64,000 nucleotides of DNA, from the NCBI GenBank assembly GCA_039583875.1, contig CM077162.1, positions 59,502,822-59,566,821 on the forward strand, written 5' to 3'. Below the pieces are notes generated by a model that was given only the letters and a program-made list of their open reading frames with translations, did no database searches and was not told where the DNA came from. The translations under genes were made by a program, and so were the position numbers. The number at the start of each line of letters is the position of its first letter. Within the stretch, counting starts at the first letter, position 1. Positions 40,305 through 52,338 of this stretch are shown here, one piece after another. This DNA is from Platanthera guangdongensis. Lineage: Eukaryota; Streptophyta; Magnoliopsida; Asparagales; Orchidaceae.

Positions 40305-42240
40305 ATGGCGCAAAACCCTCATGTGTTTTCTGAGGGGCAAGGTATAAGTAGACCACCCTTATTCACAGTCACTGACTACAACTATTGGAAAGCTCGAATG
40401 TGATGCTTTCTAATAGGTCTAGATATCTATATTTGGGGCATGGTAGAAACATGCTACACTGCCCTTGTAACTGTAGTAGGATGTGTCACAATGGAAAAAC
40501 CCAAGGATAAATGGGATGAAGTTGATAAGCTTTGTTGTAAGAATAACGCTAAGACAATGAACGCCTTATTCTTCTTGTTAGATTGGACTAAATTTAATCG
40601 TGTCTGTGCATGTGAAACTGCATATTATATATTGAATCTCCTTGAAGTTACTCATGAATGTACATCACAGGTGAAAGATTCAAAGCTTTTCCAGTTAGAG
40701 TCAGAGTTTGAGAAGTTTAAGATGGAAGTTGATGAGGATGTAGACTCCATGTACACAAGGTTCAGTAAGATAGTGAATGACTCGAGGATCCTTGGAAAGA
40801 GTTTATCAAATGGAGATTTGGTGAGAAAGATACTTAGATCGCTTCCCCCGAAGTTTAATCCAAAGGTGACTGCCATCTCTGAGTCACATGATCTAAAGTC
40901 TCTCCAAATTGAGAATCTGATATACAATATGAAAACCCACGAAGTAGAGTTGAGGATTAAACAACATGAGTATAGCCTGAAGCCAAGAAAGAAAGCTTTG
41001 GCATTGAAGTACAAGAAGGAAGTGGAAAGTGAGTCCGATGAGAGTGATGATGGAGATGAAGAGACCCTGTTTTTAAAGAAATTCACGAAGTTTATGAGAA
41101 ATCCAGAAAGAAGAAATTCTTTCAGGAAATTCTTCAAGAAGCGAGAGTCTGGATATAGGAAAGGTAAAGTCCAAGCTGAGGGAGAGGATGATGAAGAAAG
41201 ATCAACACCTGAGTGCTTGTCACTACAGGAGAGTTGGCCACATTAATTGCAAGTGCCCAAAATATCTAAATGAGCAGAAGGAGAAGCGGCACAAGAAGAA
41301 TAATAAGAAGAAAGTTCTGAAGGCTGAATCCTGGGATGATATAACATCTGAGGAGTCAAGAAATTCAAGCTCAGAGGCTGAAGAGGAGGCCAACATGTGT
41401 CTAATGGGAAAGAACGTCTCATCATTCGATGACGAAAGCAATGTCCAGAGCGACACTGAGGTAAATCCTCCTTCTTATGAAGATTTGTATAATGAATTTT
41501 TACAAAAGTGCAAGTATTATGATAAAAGTTTGAATGAAATTAAATTGCTAAAATCTGAAAATAAAAAATTGAAAAATGAAATAAAATTACTTGGGAAGGA
41601 GAAAGTGACTTGTCAAGAGTATTTTCCGTCTTCGACAAGGATAACAGAACTTGAGAAAGATCTCTCTAAGTCTCGATCTCGAGTTGAATCTCTTACAAGA
41701 GAGAAAGAGGCCTTAGAAAGATCTCTAAAGATTTCTCAGTCTCAAGTGGAAGGCAGCAAAAAGTCCTTTGCAAGCCGTTGCGGCACCATTGTTGTCTAAA
41801 ATACTGCATTGCGAGGATTAGTCTGTGATCTACAAATGGCCACTAACAAGTCTGGAAATGGGCCAAAAGTCATTGAATATGATCTTGGCGAGCCAGTGCT
41901 ATGGTTCGGCAAAATTCGTACTTGGTTACTCTCCAAAACAATATCGCCCGGTGACATCCACTATCGCCGGCGATAAGGAAAAATTAAGAAATTCATTTTT
42001 TAAAATTAAAAATAATATATCTACTGTCACAGTTGCTCCCAGCAAAAGTTCAAAACTTATTTTGAAAAACTCATCAATGTCTTTCATCACGTGTGCCAAA
42101 TGAAATAAGTTTGGTCACACAACACACACTTATAAGAAGACGGGACATTGTTCAGTTAGACAAATCTGGGTACCTAAGGCTTCCACCTATATTATGGGGG
42201 GAACCACTTGGGTAACCGAATCATTACTCCCATCATCATT
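40305..42240 (+). pseudogene. Element G gag
   Basis: ATG at 40305 (MAQNPHVFSEGQ) follows the PBS by about 30 bases. A TGA at 40401-40403 interrupts, then 40440-41246 is open in the same frame: LESEFEKFKMEVDEDVDSMY and SNGDLVRKILRSLPPKFNPK are the copia Gag (UBN2-type) signature. A frameshift near 41200 leads to 41188-41799. There a degraded zinc knuckle CHYRRVGHINCKC (Cys lost) is followed by an acidic Glu/Ser region and a Lys/Glu coiled coil (LKSENKKLKNEIKLLGKEK). A second knuckle remnant (CAKxNKFGHT) lies near 42095. Confidence 0.75.
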
Positions 42241-42249
42241 CTAGGTGTG

Positions 42250-42740
42250 TTGGCAGGCTAAGGACAAAGAAGACGTGTGGTACTTGAACTCAGGGTTTTC
42301 CAACCACATGACGGACAACAAATCAAAGTTCTTTAGCCTAGAGATGAAGAAACGAGGAGCTGTTATGTTTGGAGATAACGACAAATGAAAGATCATCGGT
42401 ATTGGAGTAGTAGGTAATAAGTCATTTACTATCTCAAGTGATTTGTATGTCAAAGGTTTGAAGCATAATATAATTTCTATAAGTAATTTATGTGATATTA
42501 GTTTAAATGTCTTATTTTACTCATCTTCAAACTTATACAAAATTATTGATTCCAAAACAAACGATACTGTTCTTACTGCTCCTAGATTTCAAAATGTTTA
42601 CATGATTAAATTTAATGATTTGTCACATTTTTCATTAAAATATTTTATGTCTAAAAATCAGGAATTAGATTTGTTGCATAGGCATCTTGGACATTCTAGT
42701 TCCAAGTAATCATACAATTTTCTCATAACAAACTAGTTAA
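42250..42740 (+). pseudogene. Element G protease and pre-integrase remnant
   Basis: Reads VWYLNSGFSNHMTDNKSKFF, where the catalytic DSG has become NSG. VKGLKHNIISISNLCDISLN and LLHRHLGHSSSK (pre-integrase) follow, with a TGA near 42386 between them. Weak but clear homology to the same region of E and D. Confidence 0.75.
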
Positions 42741-42839
42741 AGGTTTTTTTATTTGCATGGAAATCTATCATCTTTATGTTCACCATGTCAAAAAGGAAAA
42801 TTTTGAAAATCTTCATTTAAGAGCAAAAATGTTGTTTCC

Positions 42840-43550
42840 ACTACTAGACCGTTACAGTTGAATAATATGGATTTGTTTGGTCGGATTAATACACTAAGTC
42901 TAGGTGGTGAAAATACACTTTTGTTTTGATTGATGATTATTCTCGTTTATGTTAGACAATTTTCTTAACGCCTAAATCTGATGCATTTTTAGAATTTTCC
43001 AAACTATGTATATGTGTTCAAAATGAACTAAATTCAAAAATAAAATGCATTCGTTCGGATCATGGAGGTGAATTTGATGATGAAAAATATATATCTTTTT
43101 GCAATGAGTTAGTATTAAACATGAATTTTCCACTCTTCGGACACCGCAACAAAATGATGTGGTAGAGAGGAAAAATAGAATTTTGCAAGAACTAGCTCGT
43201 ACTATGCTATCAGAATACAAATTACCAAGATCATTTTGGGCAGAATCCATTAGTACTGTTGTTATGTTATTAATTTCATTATGCTTCCTTTTTGAAATTA
43301 ACACCTTATGAATTATGTTTTCAGAAGAAACCAAATGTGTCTTATTTTAATGTTTTTTGTTATAAATGTTTTATTTTGAACACTAAGTATAATTTAGGCA
43401 AATTTGATGAGAAGTGTGATGAAGGCATTTTTATTGGCTATTCTTCAACTAGTAAGGCTTATAGAGTTTTCTATTCATGTTAATTTAGGCAAATTTGATG
43501 AGAAGTGTGATGAAGGCATTTTTATTGTCTATTCTTCAACTAGTAAGGAA
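42840..43550 (+). pseudogene. Element G integrase remnant
   Basis: Pieces in several frames: NNMDLFGRINTLSLGGEN (first Asp), RSDHGGEFDDE (second Asp), then the catalytic Glu region near 43165 and the core end LGKFDEKCDEGIFIGYSSTS. A 91-bp offset tandem duplication (43391-43481 against 43482-43549) disrupts the end. Confidence 0.75.
43391..43549 (+). repeat. 91-bp direct duplication in element G integrase
   Basis: aatttaggcaaatttgatga starts at 43391 and again at 43482; 68 bases of the second copy match with one change. The 91-base spacing shifts the frame. Confidence 0.85.
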
Positions 43551-43837
43551 AAAAAAATGGTTGAAGAATCTATTCATGTTAAATTTGATGAGCATTTTCC
43601 TTGTGTAGAAACTAATAGTACAGGTTAAGATGAAGAGTCCTTCCCCCTACAAAAGTCGGATGATGATGAAATCCTTGGAGACAAAGAAGAAGAAAAAGAA
43701 GACAAACAAGAAGAAGTGCAAGAATATGTGCCTCCAAGCGAGCTAAGATTCTCCAAAGATGATCCATCTTATTTGGTTTTAGAGAACCGTCAAGAGGGGT
43801 AAGTACTCGTGCATCATTACATGATTTATTCGCAAAT

Positions 43838-44304
43838 ATGTGCTTTATTTTCGATATAGAACCTAAAATTGTTGAAACTGTTTTAAATGATAATTCTTGG
43901 TTTTTAGCTATGACTAATGAGCTTAATCAATTCGAACGTAATAAGGTTTGGAAATTAGTAGAAAGACCACCAAATCATCCTGTTGTAGGTGTTAAGTGGA
44001 TCTTTAAGAACAAAAGAGATAGTGAATCTAGGGTCACAAGAAACAAATCTAGACTTGTAGATAAAGGTTATTCACAAATTGAAGGAATAGATTTTGATGA
44101 AACCTTTACACTCGTAGCTCGTTTAGAAGAAGTTAGAATTTTCCTTGCATTTGTTAGCTTTAAAAGGTTTAAATTATTTCAAATGGATGTTAAAACTGTT
44201 TTTCTTAATGGGTAGATTAAGAAAGAGGTTTATGTAGAACAACCTCCAGGCTTTGTTGATGTAAAATTTCCTAATCATGTTTTTAAAGTAGAAAAAGCCC
44301 TTTA
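43838..44304 (+). pseudogene. Element G reverse transcriptase, 5' part
   Basis: Copia RT start: [40 protein letters not shown] and [12 protein letters not shown] (first catalytic Asp), with a TAG at 44213-44215. It then reads [12 protein letters not shown] to the break at 44304, where element E begins after the TSD CTTTA. The 3' part is at 62639. Confidence 0.85.
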
Positions 44305-44635
44305 TGTTGGGTATTACATCCATATTAACCCAGATTTGATGAAGTCACCTTGGAACTAAGATGAATTAAGTTGTATTTGATGCTTGGTTTGAGTTACATA
44401 TTTGCAGGAATTTCACTGGGAAGTCTAGACCAATGTCAGTTCACAGTGGGTCACCAAACACAGGAACTGTGCAATGTAATCCCTCATTGCATATTCCAAG
44501 GTGTTGACCCATGTGTGGTCTCTCTATTGCGATACACTTCATATTCAAGCTATTGGACTTTGGGAAAAGAATTGGAAGTTGACTACTTAGAAGAAAAAGT
44601 TTTCCAACAACAAAAAAATTCTCTAAGTCTTTTAC

Positions 44636-45305
44636 TCGAGTAGGTCTATAACTACTCGAGTAGTTTGGGTATAATTTACTCGAGAAAAGAAACCTTGTAC
44701 TCGAGTACTTAAGTGTATTTCTCATGTAGCTAAGTCATGTACTCGAGTAGACATAGTCATATACTCGAGTAGCATGTTTATATACTCGAGTAGATCACTC
44801 ATTATACCTGAGTATTAAAGGCTTCTCTCTTCAAAAAATTTCTAAGTCATGGACTCGAGTAAGTATACTAAAATTCTCGAGTAGTTAAATATACCTACTC
44901 GAGTAGATCATGTGTCACTTGTGTACCTTGAAATTTTCCTACTCCAGAATTTTCTAAGTCTTTTACTCGAGTAGAATTTTCACCTACTCGAGTAGATTAC
45001 TTCCTCTCGATTAGTTTAGTTCAACTGCTCGAGTAGCTGCTTGCTGACATCTTCAGAATTTATTCTAAGTATCCCACTCGAGTAGTACTTCATGTACTCG
45101 AGTAGTTTATGTAATATACTCGAGTAATTTTTCTTGTACTCGAGTAGATCCGATATGTACTCGAGTAAGTCACTCTATATACTATAGTAGTTCTTTCTGC
45201 TTACTCGAGTAGTTGATTTCTACCTACTCGAGTAGCCTATCTTTTTATACCTGAGTATGTTCTCCTTCATGTACTCGAGTAGTTATTCAACTACTCGAGT
45301 AGCTA
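44636..45305. repeat. TACTCGAGTA palindrome array, E 5' LTR
   Basis: Roughly 22 copies of actcgagtag/tactcgagta, most 15-30 bp apart, with several decayed (cctgagta, ctcgatta). The array lies in U3 upstream of the TATA box. Confidence 0.9.
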
Positions 45306-45440
45306 TTCACTTACTTGTGTATATGGCTGAACCTTTTCTGAAATTTGTCTAAGTCCTTTTTCTGACGGAATTTTAAAATCACGCGACATGATTGGTCCAC
45401 GTGTACATCATTATGACCGATTATGACCGTTAGTCTCTCC

Positions 45441-45449
45441 TATATAAGG
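45441..45449 (+). promoter_or_regulatory. TATA box of element E
   Basis: tatataagg; same in the 3' LTR at 61912-61920. Confidence 0.75.
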
Positions 45450-46168
45450 TCTTATCAGAAAATGACAAACCCTAAGTATTCTCCAAGCTTTCTTGTCATT
45501 TTATTTCGAGAAAAATTCTTCAGCCGACTCCTCCCTGTTTTCACGAAACGGAAGCCGCCGCCGCCACCATCTTCTCCGGCCACTGCTTCTAAGTTCAGAG
45601 GATTCATTCTGAAGGAAGTTACAGATCGAGATCGACATCACCGTTCATCTTCTCTTTCTGATTCTGTAAAAGCAAGAAGATCCAGATCTGGGCCGAGACT
45701 CTCTTCACCGATTTCTGATAGTGCTGCAAAGTCCATAAGAAGAAGTTTTATGGCCATTTCATCAGATCTGATTGAAGTTACTATTTGTATAATTTTCCAA
45801 CACTTTATTAATCTTGTCGGAGAAAGTTTCTCCGAGTGTAGGAGTTTTTCACTCCAAGTTTGTGGGAAGTGTTATCTTCCGAGGTGTAGATCACTTTGTT
45901 TGGATCGAGTTTGTAGGAACTTTGTTCCGAGGGTAGGATTGATTTTTGATCCGAGATAGTGGAGTAGCCGAGTCTACTTGATTGCTAGAACGATGAGGGA
46001 AAGTGGATGTACCCAAGGTTGGGGAACCACTATAAATCTTGTGTCGTCTGTGATATTGGTAGATAGTTCTGTGCTGTGCTCTAATTATTTTTTATTCCGC
46101 AAAAGACGCACAACTCACCTATTCACCCCCCTCTAGGTGATTTAGGTTGACAACCGTTTTCTTTCAAT

Positions 46169-46184
46169 TGGTATCAGAGCCAGG
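46169..46184 (+). promoter_or_regulatory. Element E primer-binding site
   Basis: TGGTATCAGAGCCAGG two bases after the LTR end; matches initiator tRNA-Met. Confidence 0.95.
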
Positions 46185-46250
46185 TTGATCGTCAAAAGGT
46201 TAACACCTTGATCAGATCCAAATCTGTTGTCTGAAAGATTCTACCATAAA

Positions 46251-48560
46251 ATGGACAAGGGCAAAGATTTCGCCAAGCTTCAACTGTGCAACAAAAATAA
46301 CTTTCCAATGTGGATAGAAAAGATAAAATTTTTCATGGAAGCTGTGGATCCAAGGATCTTCATGATCGTTGAAGAAGGTCTTTTCGTTCCCATGACTGTG
46401 TCCACTATCGACACTACCAAGAAAGTTCCCAAAAAGCTAATGGATCTCGACAAAGACGAGATTGCACTTGTCTCTCTCGACAAGAAAGCTAAGAACATTA
46501 TAGCAAGTGCAGTCGATGACTCGATGCTGCAGAATTTGATTCACTGTCAATCAGCTAAGGAGATGTGGCATTCCTTAGTCACTTTGATGGAAGGAACTGA
46601 AGAAGTTTGGGATGATCGGAGATCCCTTCTCAATCAAAAATATGAAGCGTTCTGACAAGGGAACAAGGAAACAATTTCCGACACCTTTGAGAACTTCTTC
46701 AAAATTGTAAATGGCCTAAGGGTGTATGGCCGTGTCTTCACCAACGGAGAACTGAATGACAAATTCTTGAGATCCCTAACCAAGGAATGGGATAACAAGG
46801 TATGCGCCATCAGGGAGTTCGGGAAGCTAGCTGAAACGGACCCGCAAAATCTCTTTGGAATGCTTATGTCTTATGAACTTCAAATCAATACAAGAAAAAC
46901 TGAAGAAGAGAAGGGCAGGTCTGTACTAAAGGAGAAATCTGTCACTCTGAAGGCAGACACCTCCAGAAATACTAAGGCTACCTCCCCTGCTCCAGCTCCA
47001 GAAGTTGATGAAGAAGAAGAAACATCAGAGCCTAGCACCTCAGGGTCTGAACTATCTGAAGGAGAGTTCTCCTTACTCTCAAGGCAATTCAAGAAGTTTC
47101 TTAATAAAAAGAAACAATGGAAAGGCAAGGATGCCTCTTACAGAAGATCGCGGCGCGATGACGATCGACAAAGAAAAGGCTCAAGTAGCCACGAAAGGTA
47201 TAATACCAAACAGAACAAATACGTTTCAACTGACATCATTTGCTATTGCTGTAATAAGCCAGGTCACGTCATTGCTGACTGCCCTCACAAGAAGAAGGAG
47301 GGTGGTAGAAGAGAAGAAAAGAAATCCTCATACAACAAGAAGAGGAAGGAGAAGAGCCTCATAGCCAAGAAGAGCAAGACTCTTAGCGACTCCGACTCAT
47401 CTGAGTCAAGCGAAGAAGAAGAAGCTTACTTTGGGCTAATGGCTCAAACAGATGATGAACAAGAGCCCCAGTTCACTGGGAAGGTAAACTCTCATACCCC
47501 TCTTTCCGATTCTGAAGTCTCTGAACATGATTGCGAGGGTAGCTCCTCTGACAATGAGTCAGAATTAATGGCCCCACACAAGGAGTTAATCATGGCTTAC
47601 GACAAATGTCGTCGAGTCGTGAAGACTCAGGCTAAAGAGATCAAATCTCTAAAAGCCGAAGAGAGCATCTTGAGAGAGAAAGTTGCAAACACTGACTCCC
47701 TCGAAAAAAACTTCAATAATGCTATTGAAGAATATGACAAGGCTCTTGAGCACCTTGACCTGAAGGAGAAGATCATCAAAGGATTGGAAGCCGAACTTGC
47801 GGTTGAAACGAAACTTGTTGTGAGTTTCTCGAAGCCCAAAACAGTTCTTCCATTCGTTGCTGAATTCTCAGCAAAGGGCAAGGGAGCTGGACTAGGCAAT
47901 GAAGAAGCTCCTAGTAAATCCTCTAGGAAAAACAAGAATCAACGGAAGAATAAGGTCGCCAAAAAGGCCTTAGCCGAAGAGAAAGGGAAAGCCCCTCAAA
48001 ATCAGACTACATTCAAAAAGGTCATCTTTCCATCAAATGAGTTTGATTTTGACTCATCATACGGGCACTTTGCTAGGCCTACTTATGTAGAGCCAAAGTC
48101 CCGCTATCAAGGATGGGCTAGACCCCGAAACTTTGGCGAAAGTGTCTTTAAGGAACCTTATGAAGAAGTTATTCTTTAGAGCTATGCCCCTTTCAATCAT
48201 GGGCATAACTTCAAGAAGGCAACAAAGAGAAAGCCTGTTGTAGAGAAGCCCAGAAAGGAGAAGAAGCCATGTGATTGCCATCATCATGAGGCATCTTCCT
48301 CCAAGAATGCCACCCCTGCTAGACCAAAGTTCCAAAAGGTCAAGCAGGAGATCTTGAGGCAAAGGTACAACAGATTTGACTGTTGGTGCTGTGGCAAGGT
48401 TGGTCACTTCGCCATAGATTGCTGGTTCAATTCCAGAAATGCTGCAACCCCTCATGTCAGCAATATGAGAAAGACCGCTCATAATGCTAACACTCATAGG
48501 GGGATCACTCTAACCCGAGACCAAGGACCCAAACGTGTTTGGGTTCCTAAGGCAAATTGA
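46251..48560 (+). pseudogene. Element E gag, full copy
   Basis: Start chosen at ATG 46251 (MDKGKDFAKLQLCNKNNFPM), about 65 bp after the PBS. Copia Gag signatures: NNFPMWIEKIKFFME, CQSAKEMWHSLVTLMEGTEE, LNDKFLRSLTKEWDNKVCAI. Two zinc knuckles: CYCCNKPGHVIADC (about 47240-47285) and CWCCGKVGHFAIDC (about 48380-48425). Between them is an acidic Ser/Glu region and a Lys/Glu coiled coil (about 47590-47830), the hallmark of the very long Sirevirus Gag. In-frame stops at about 46653 (TGA) and 48178 (TAG). It ends with TGA 48558-48560, in the same frame as protease. Confidence 0.85.
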
Positions 48561-48593
48561 TTATGATTTCAGGGATGTCCAAAGGCCAACAAA

Positions 48594-49837
48594 ATGCCTA
48601 TCTGGTACTTGGACAGCGGATGCTCTCGGTATATGACCGGGACTAGAAGCCTCATTCAGAACTTTACTCCAGTCGTGAACGGACCAATGGTCATCTTTGG
48701 AGGTTCAGACTGTGGAATTACTAGAGGATATGGTATGATTACTAACGGCAATGTATCCTTCTCGGATGTGGCCTATGGCGAAGGATTGGAACACAATCTC
48801 ATTAGCATAAGCCAACTCTGCGATAAAGGATACATAGTTGAGTCCATGCTGATAAGTGCTTGATAAAATCCATTGACAATATGGAAACGATTCTATCCAA
48901 CACTCGAAGAAGGAATATTTTCTATTTAAACTTCATCTGTATAGATTCCTCTACACCAGTGTGTCTTTTAGCAAAAGATAGTGTGTCTCTTGGTGACCAA
49001 TGGCACAAGAGACTATCACATATTAATTTCAAAACCATTAATAAACTATTTTCAATGAACTTAGTACGTGATGCCCTAAATGTCAAATATGTCAAAGACA
49101 GACCTTGTCATGCATGCGTAAAAGGCAATCAAACAAGGGCTACCTTTAAAAGCATTATTGGCAAAGACTCTAACAGATGTCTCAATCTATTGCACATGGA
49201 CTTTTTTGGTCCACTGCAGATTAGAAGCTTGGGAGGTAAGAACAATACATTGGTAATTATTGATGACTACTCGCGCTTTGCGTGGGTATTCTTTCTGAAA
49301 CACAAGTCAGATACCTTTGACACCTTTACTAATTTTTTCAAGCAAGTCCAGAATGAGTACAACTGCTCCATAGTCAAAATCAGAAGTGACAACGGAACAG
49401 AGTTCAAATCTGGGGCCATGACAGAATTTTGTGAAAGCTTAGGTATCTTTCATGAGTTTTCCTCTCCTCGTACTCCACAACAGAATAGAGTGGCTGAGAG
49501 AAGGAACAGAACACTCATAGAGGCCTGCAGGACCATGTTGAGTGATGCTTCACTACCGGAGTACTTCTGGGCTGAGGCCGTCAACACTGCATGCCACGTG
49601 CAAAATCGAGCACTCATAAACAAAGACCACAATAAGACACCTTACGAACTTCTGAAAGGCAGGAAACCAACAGTGTCATACTTTACAATCTTTGGTTGTA
49701 AATGCTTCGTACTTAACAATGGTAAGTATCATACCACCAAGTTCAACGAAAAGAGCTTTGAAGGTATTTTTGTAGGATATATTAGCCGTAGTAAGACATA
49801 TAGGATATTTAATAGAAAAACCCTAGTGGTGGAATAA
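48594..49837 (+). pseudogene. Element E pol copy 1: protease, pre-integrase, integrase
   Basis: Protease WYLDSGCSRYMTG (48603 onward) with intact DSG, then LEHNLISISQLCDKGYIV. A one-base deletion near 48843 shifts the frame; it is present in both copies. Then WHKRLSHINFKTINKLFSMN and CHACVKG (pre-integrase zinc region). The integrase core has LLHMDFFGPLQIRSLGG, KIRSDNGTEFKSGA and a VAERRNRTLIEACR catalytic Glu; FTIFGCKCFVLNN follows. It ends at a TAA at about 49835 where copy 2 has GAA. Confidence 0.9.
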
Positions 49838-51733
49838 TCGATACATGTTGTATTTGATGAGACGAGCTTGCTGCAAAGCAATCCGTCTAGTGTGCTCATT
49901 GAAGATGCATGTTAAAAGCTGAAAGAAACTAGCTTGGATGATCCGTCCGAAGACAAAGGCGAGAAGTTCATTAAGATCACCACTCCAACTCCTATTAGAG
50001 AGGCTAATGATCAAAATTAAGAAGTTATCCAGGATGAAGAAGTCACTCCAGTGATTGAAGATAATCCAGATGCAAGAACTATAGAGATCAGACATCTGAA
50101 GGATCACCCCATGGACTAGATCATAGGAGATCCCCGGGATGGTGTCAGAATACGGAGAGGTACAACTAATGAGAATCTTCATTTAAGTTTTCTCTCCCAG
50201 GTTGAACCAAAGAAATTTGAGGAAGCAAACTCAGACGCATCATGGATAATGGCAATGGAAGAAGAGCTAAATCAGTTCAAGCGCTGCAATGTGTGGATGC
50301 TGGTTCCAAGACCCGAAGGAAAGAACATCATTGGAACAAAATGGGTTTACAGGAACAAGATGGACGAAGACGGAAGGATCATAAAGAATAAGGCCAGACA
50401 CATCGCTAAAGGCTATCGTCAAGAAGAAGGAATCGACTTCGACCAGACATATGCTCCAGTGGCATAGCTGGAAGTAATAAGGTTGTTCCTAGCATATGCT
50501 GCTTTCAAAGGCTTCACCGTCTATCAGATGGACGTGAAGTCGGCGTTCCTGAATGGTAACATAAAGGAGGAAGTGTATGTGGAACAACCTCCAGGTTTCG
50601 TTGATCCTAACTTTCCTGATCATGTCTATTTTCTGCACAAGGCCCTATATGGTCTGAAACAAGCTCCTAGAGCTTGGTATGAAAGGCTGTCTACCTTTCT
50701 ACTTGAGAACAAGTTCACAAGGGGAAAGATAGACAAGACATTATTTCTTAGGGAAATAAAAGGCAAGATTTTGCTAGTGCAAATCTATGTCGACGACATT
50801 ATTTTTGGCTCTACAGATGACAACCTCTGCAAAAAGTTCTCAAAACTTATGCAAGGGAAGTTTGAAATGAGCAGTATGGGCGAGCTGAAGTATTTCTTAG
50901 GGCTTCAGGTGAAACAATCTGAAGATGGAATTTTCATCTCACAGACCAAATTCACCAAAGAGCTAATTAAGAAATTCGGAATGGAGAACGCAACCTCTAT
51001 GAGGACTACAATGGGGTCAACTATGTCTCTAGACAAGGATGAAAAAGGGAAACCTTTTGATGAAACCAAGTACAGAAGCATAATTGGATCCTTGCTCTAC
51101 CTTACTGCCAATAGGCCTGACATAATGTTTTCAACATGTGTTTGTGCTAGATTCCAGGTGAACTCTAAGGAATCTCATTACGCTGCTGCAAAGCGGATCC
51201 TGAGATACCTTAAAGGTACACCAAATCTTGGCTTATGGCACCCAAGAAGTAATGACAGCGAACTAATTGGGTTTTCAGATGAAGATTTTGCAGGTAGCAA
51301 AGACAACCGGAAAAGCACCTCAGGGACTTGCCAATTCTTCGGAAGAAGGCTAATCTCCTGGAGTAGCAAGAAGCAGAACTGTGTCGCAATCTCAACGGCC
51401 GAGTCAGACTATATCTCTGCAGGAAGTTGTTGCGCACAGTTGCTATGGATAAAGAATCAGTCCGAGGACTACAACCTGCAGTTCAAGGATATTCCCTTGT
51501 ACTGTGACTCCTCCAACGCAATTGCAATAGCCAACAATCCAATCTCCCACAGTCGGACAAAGCATATCGAGCTAAGGTATCACTTCATTCGGGAACATGT
51601 GGAGCATGGAGACATAGATCTCCAATATGTGCCCACAGATAGGCAAGTTGCAGATATCTTCACAAAGCCGCTGGATGAGACCAAGTTCTCGTTCTTCAAG
51701 ACAGAGCTTGGGATGCTCAACAAAGAGGACTAA
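49838..51733 (+). pseudogene. Element E pol copy 1: reverse transcriptase and RNase H
   Basis: A linker with several stops precedes RT at 50249: [36 protein letters not shown]. After a TAG at about 50465 the long open frame 50483-51733 (416 codons) holds [40 protein letters not shown], the intact [12 protein letters not shown] active site, [20 protein letters not shown], and RNase H ([19 protein letters not shown], where DAD has become [30 protein letters not shown]). Apart from its start, this is the best preserved polymerase segment of E. Confidence 0.9.
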
Positions 51734-51829
51734 AGAAGGCTGGATGACTAAGATGCAAGTAATTGCATGGGGTTAGTCAAAATCTACTTTTTCTCAACTT
51801 TTTCAAAATTCAACTAGAGAAGCATAAGA

Positions 51830-52075
51830 CATACTCGAGTATGTGACTTCACCTACTCGAGTCGCGGCAGACCGACTCAAGTAACAACTGACTCACTCGG
51901 GTACTCTTCTCTACTTACTCGAGTATAAGGGTGTGCCTACTCGAGTACCTACTTACCTACTCGAGTAAGTCACTTACCTACTCGAGTAAGTCGCCTATCT
52001 ACTCGAGTACTTTTCTCCACCTACTCGAGTAACTCCTGACGACCTACTCGAGTAACTCACTTACCTACTCGAGTA
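51830..52075. repeat. TACTCGAGTA array between pol and env-like ORF, copy 1
   Basis: About 11 copies of ctactcgagtaa-type palindromes in 245 bp, directly after pol. The same motif family as in the LTR. The duplicate is at 57680-57925. Confidence 0.9.
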
Positions 52076-52338
52076 GACTATCTCTTTCTCGTGTTCTATT
52101 TCCCAGATTTTGAAATTTGTTCTATTCGCCACCCAAGGCTCAATGCCGCCTCTTTCTTTAAATTAATTAGCGGAAATTTAAGAGTTATATATATAAAATT
52201 CCGAAAACCCTAACCTACACGACATCATTTCTTTCCCTCGAGTACCCTCTGTCGCTTTATCTACTCTGCCGATTCGACTACTCTCCTCCGTCGCTGCTGT
52301 AGAGCCGCCTCTCTCACTTCTTCCAGTCAATTGCATCC

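Larger units (their letters stand above)
44305..46166 (+). repeat. Element E 5' LTR
   Basis: 1,862 bp. About 22 copies of a TACTCGAGTA-type palindrome at 44636-45305, then the TATA box tatataagg at 45441. A 178-codon ORF follows at 45423-45959, but the matching part of the 3' LTR has stops, so it is not a conserved gene. Confidence 0.95.

Noticed and set aside
44636..45305. CRISPR-like look of the TACTCGAGTA array
   Set aside because: Repeat is a 10-bp palindrome with short irregular spacers, lies inside an LTR of a plant retrotransposon, and no cas genes exist.
45423..45959. 178-codon ORF as a host gene
   Set aside because: It lies within the 5' LTR of E, and the matching sequence in the 3' LTR has an early stop (gattga near 62103).
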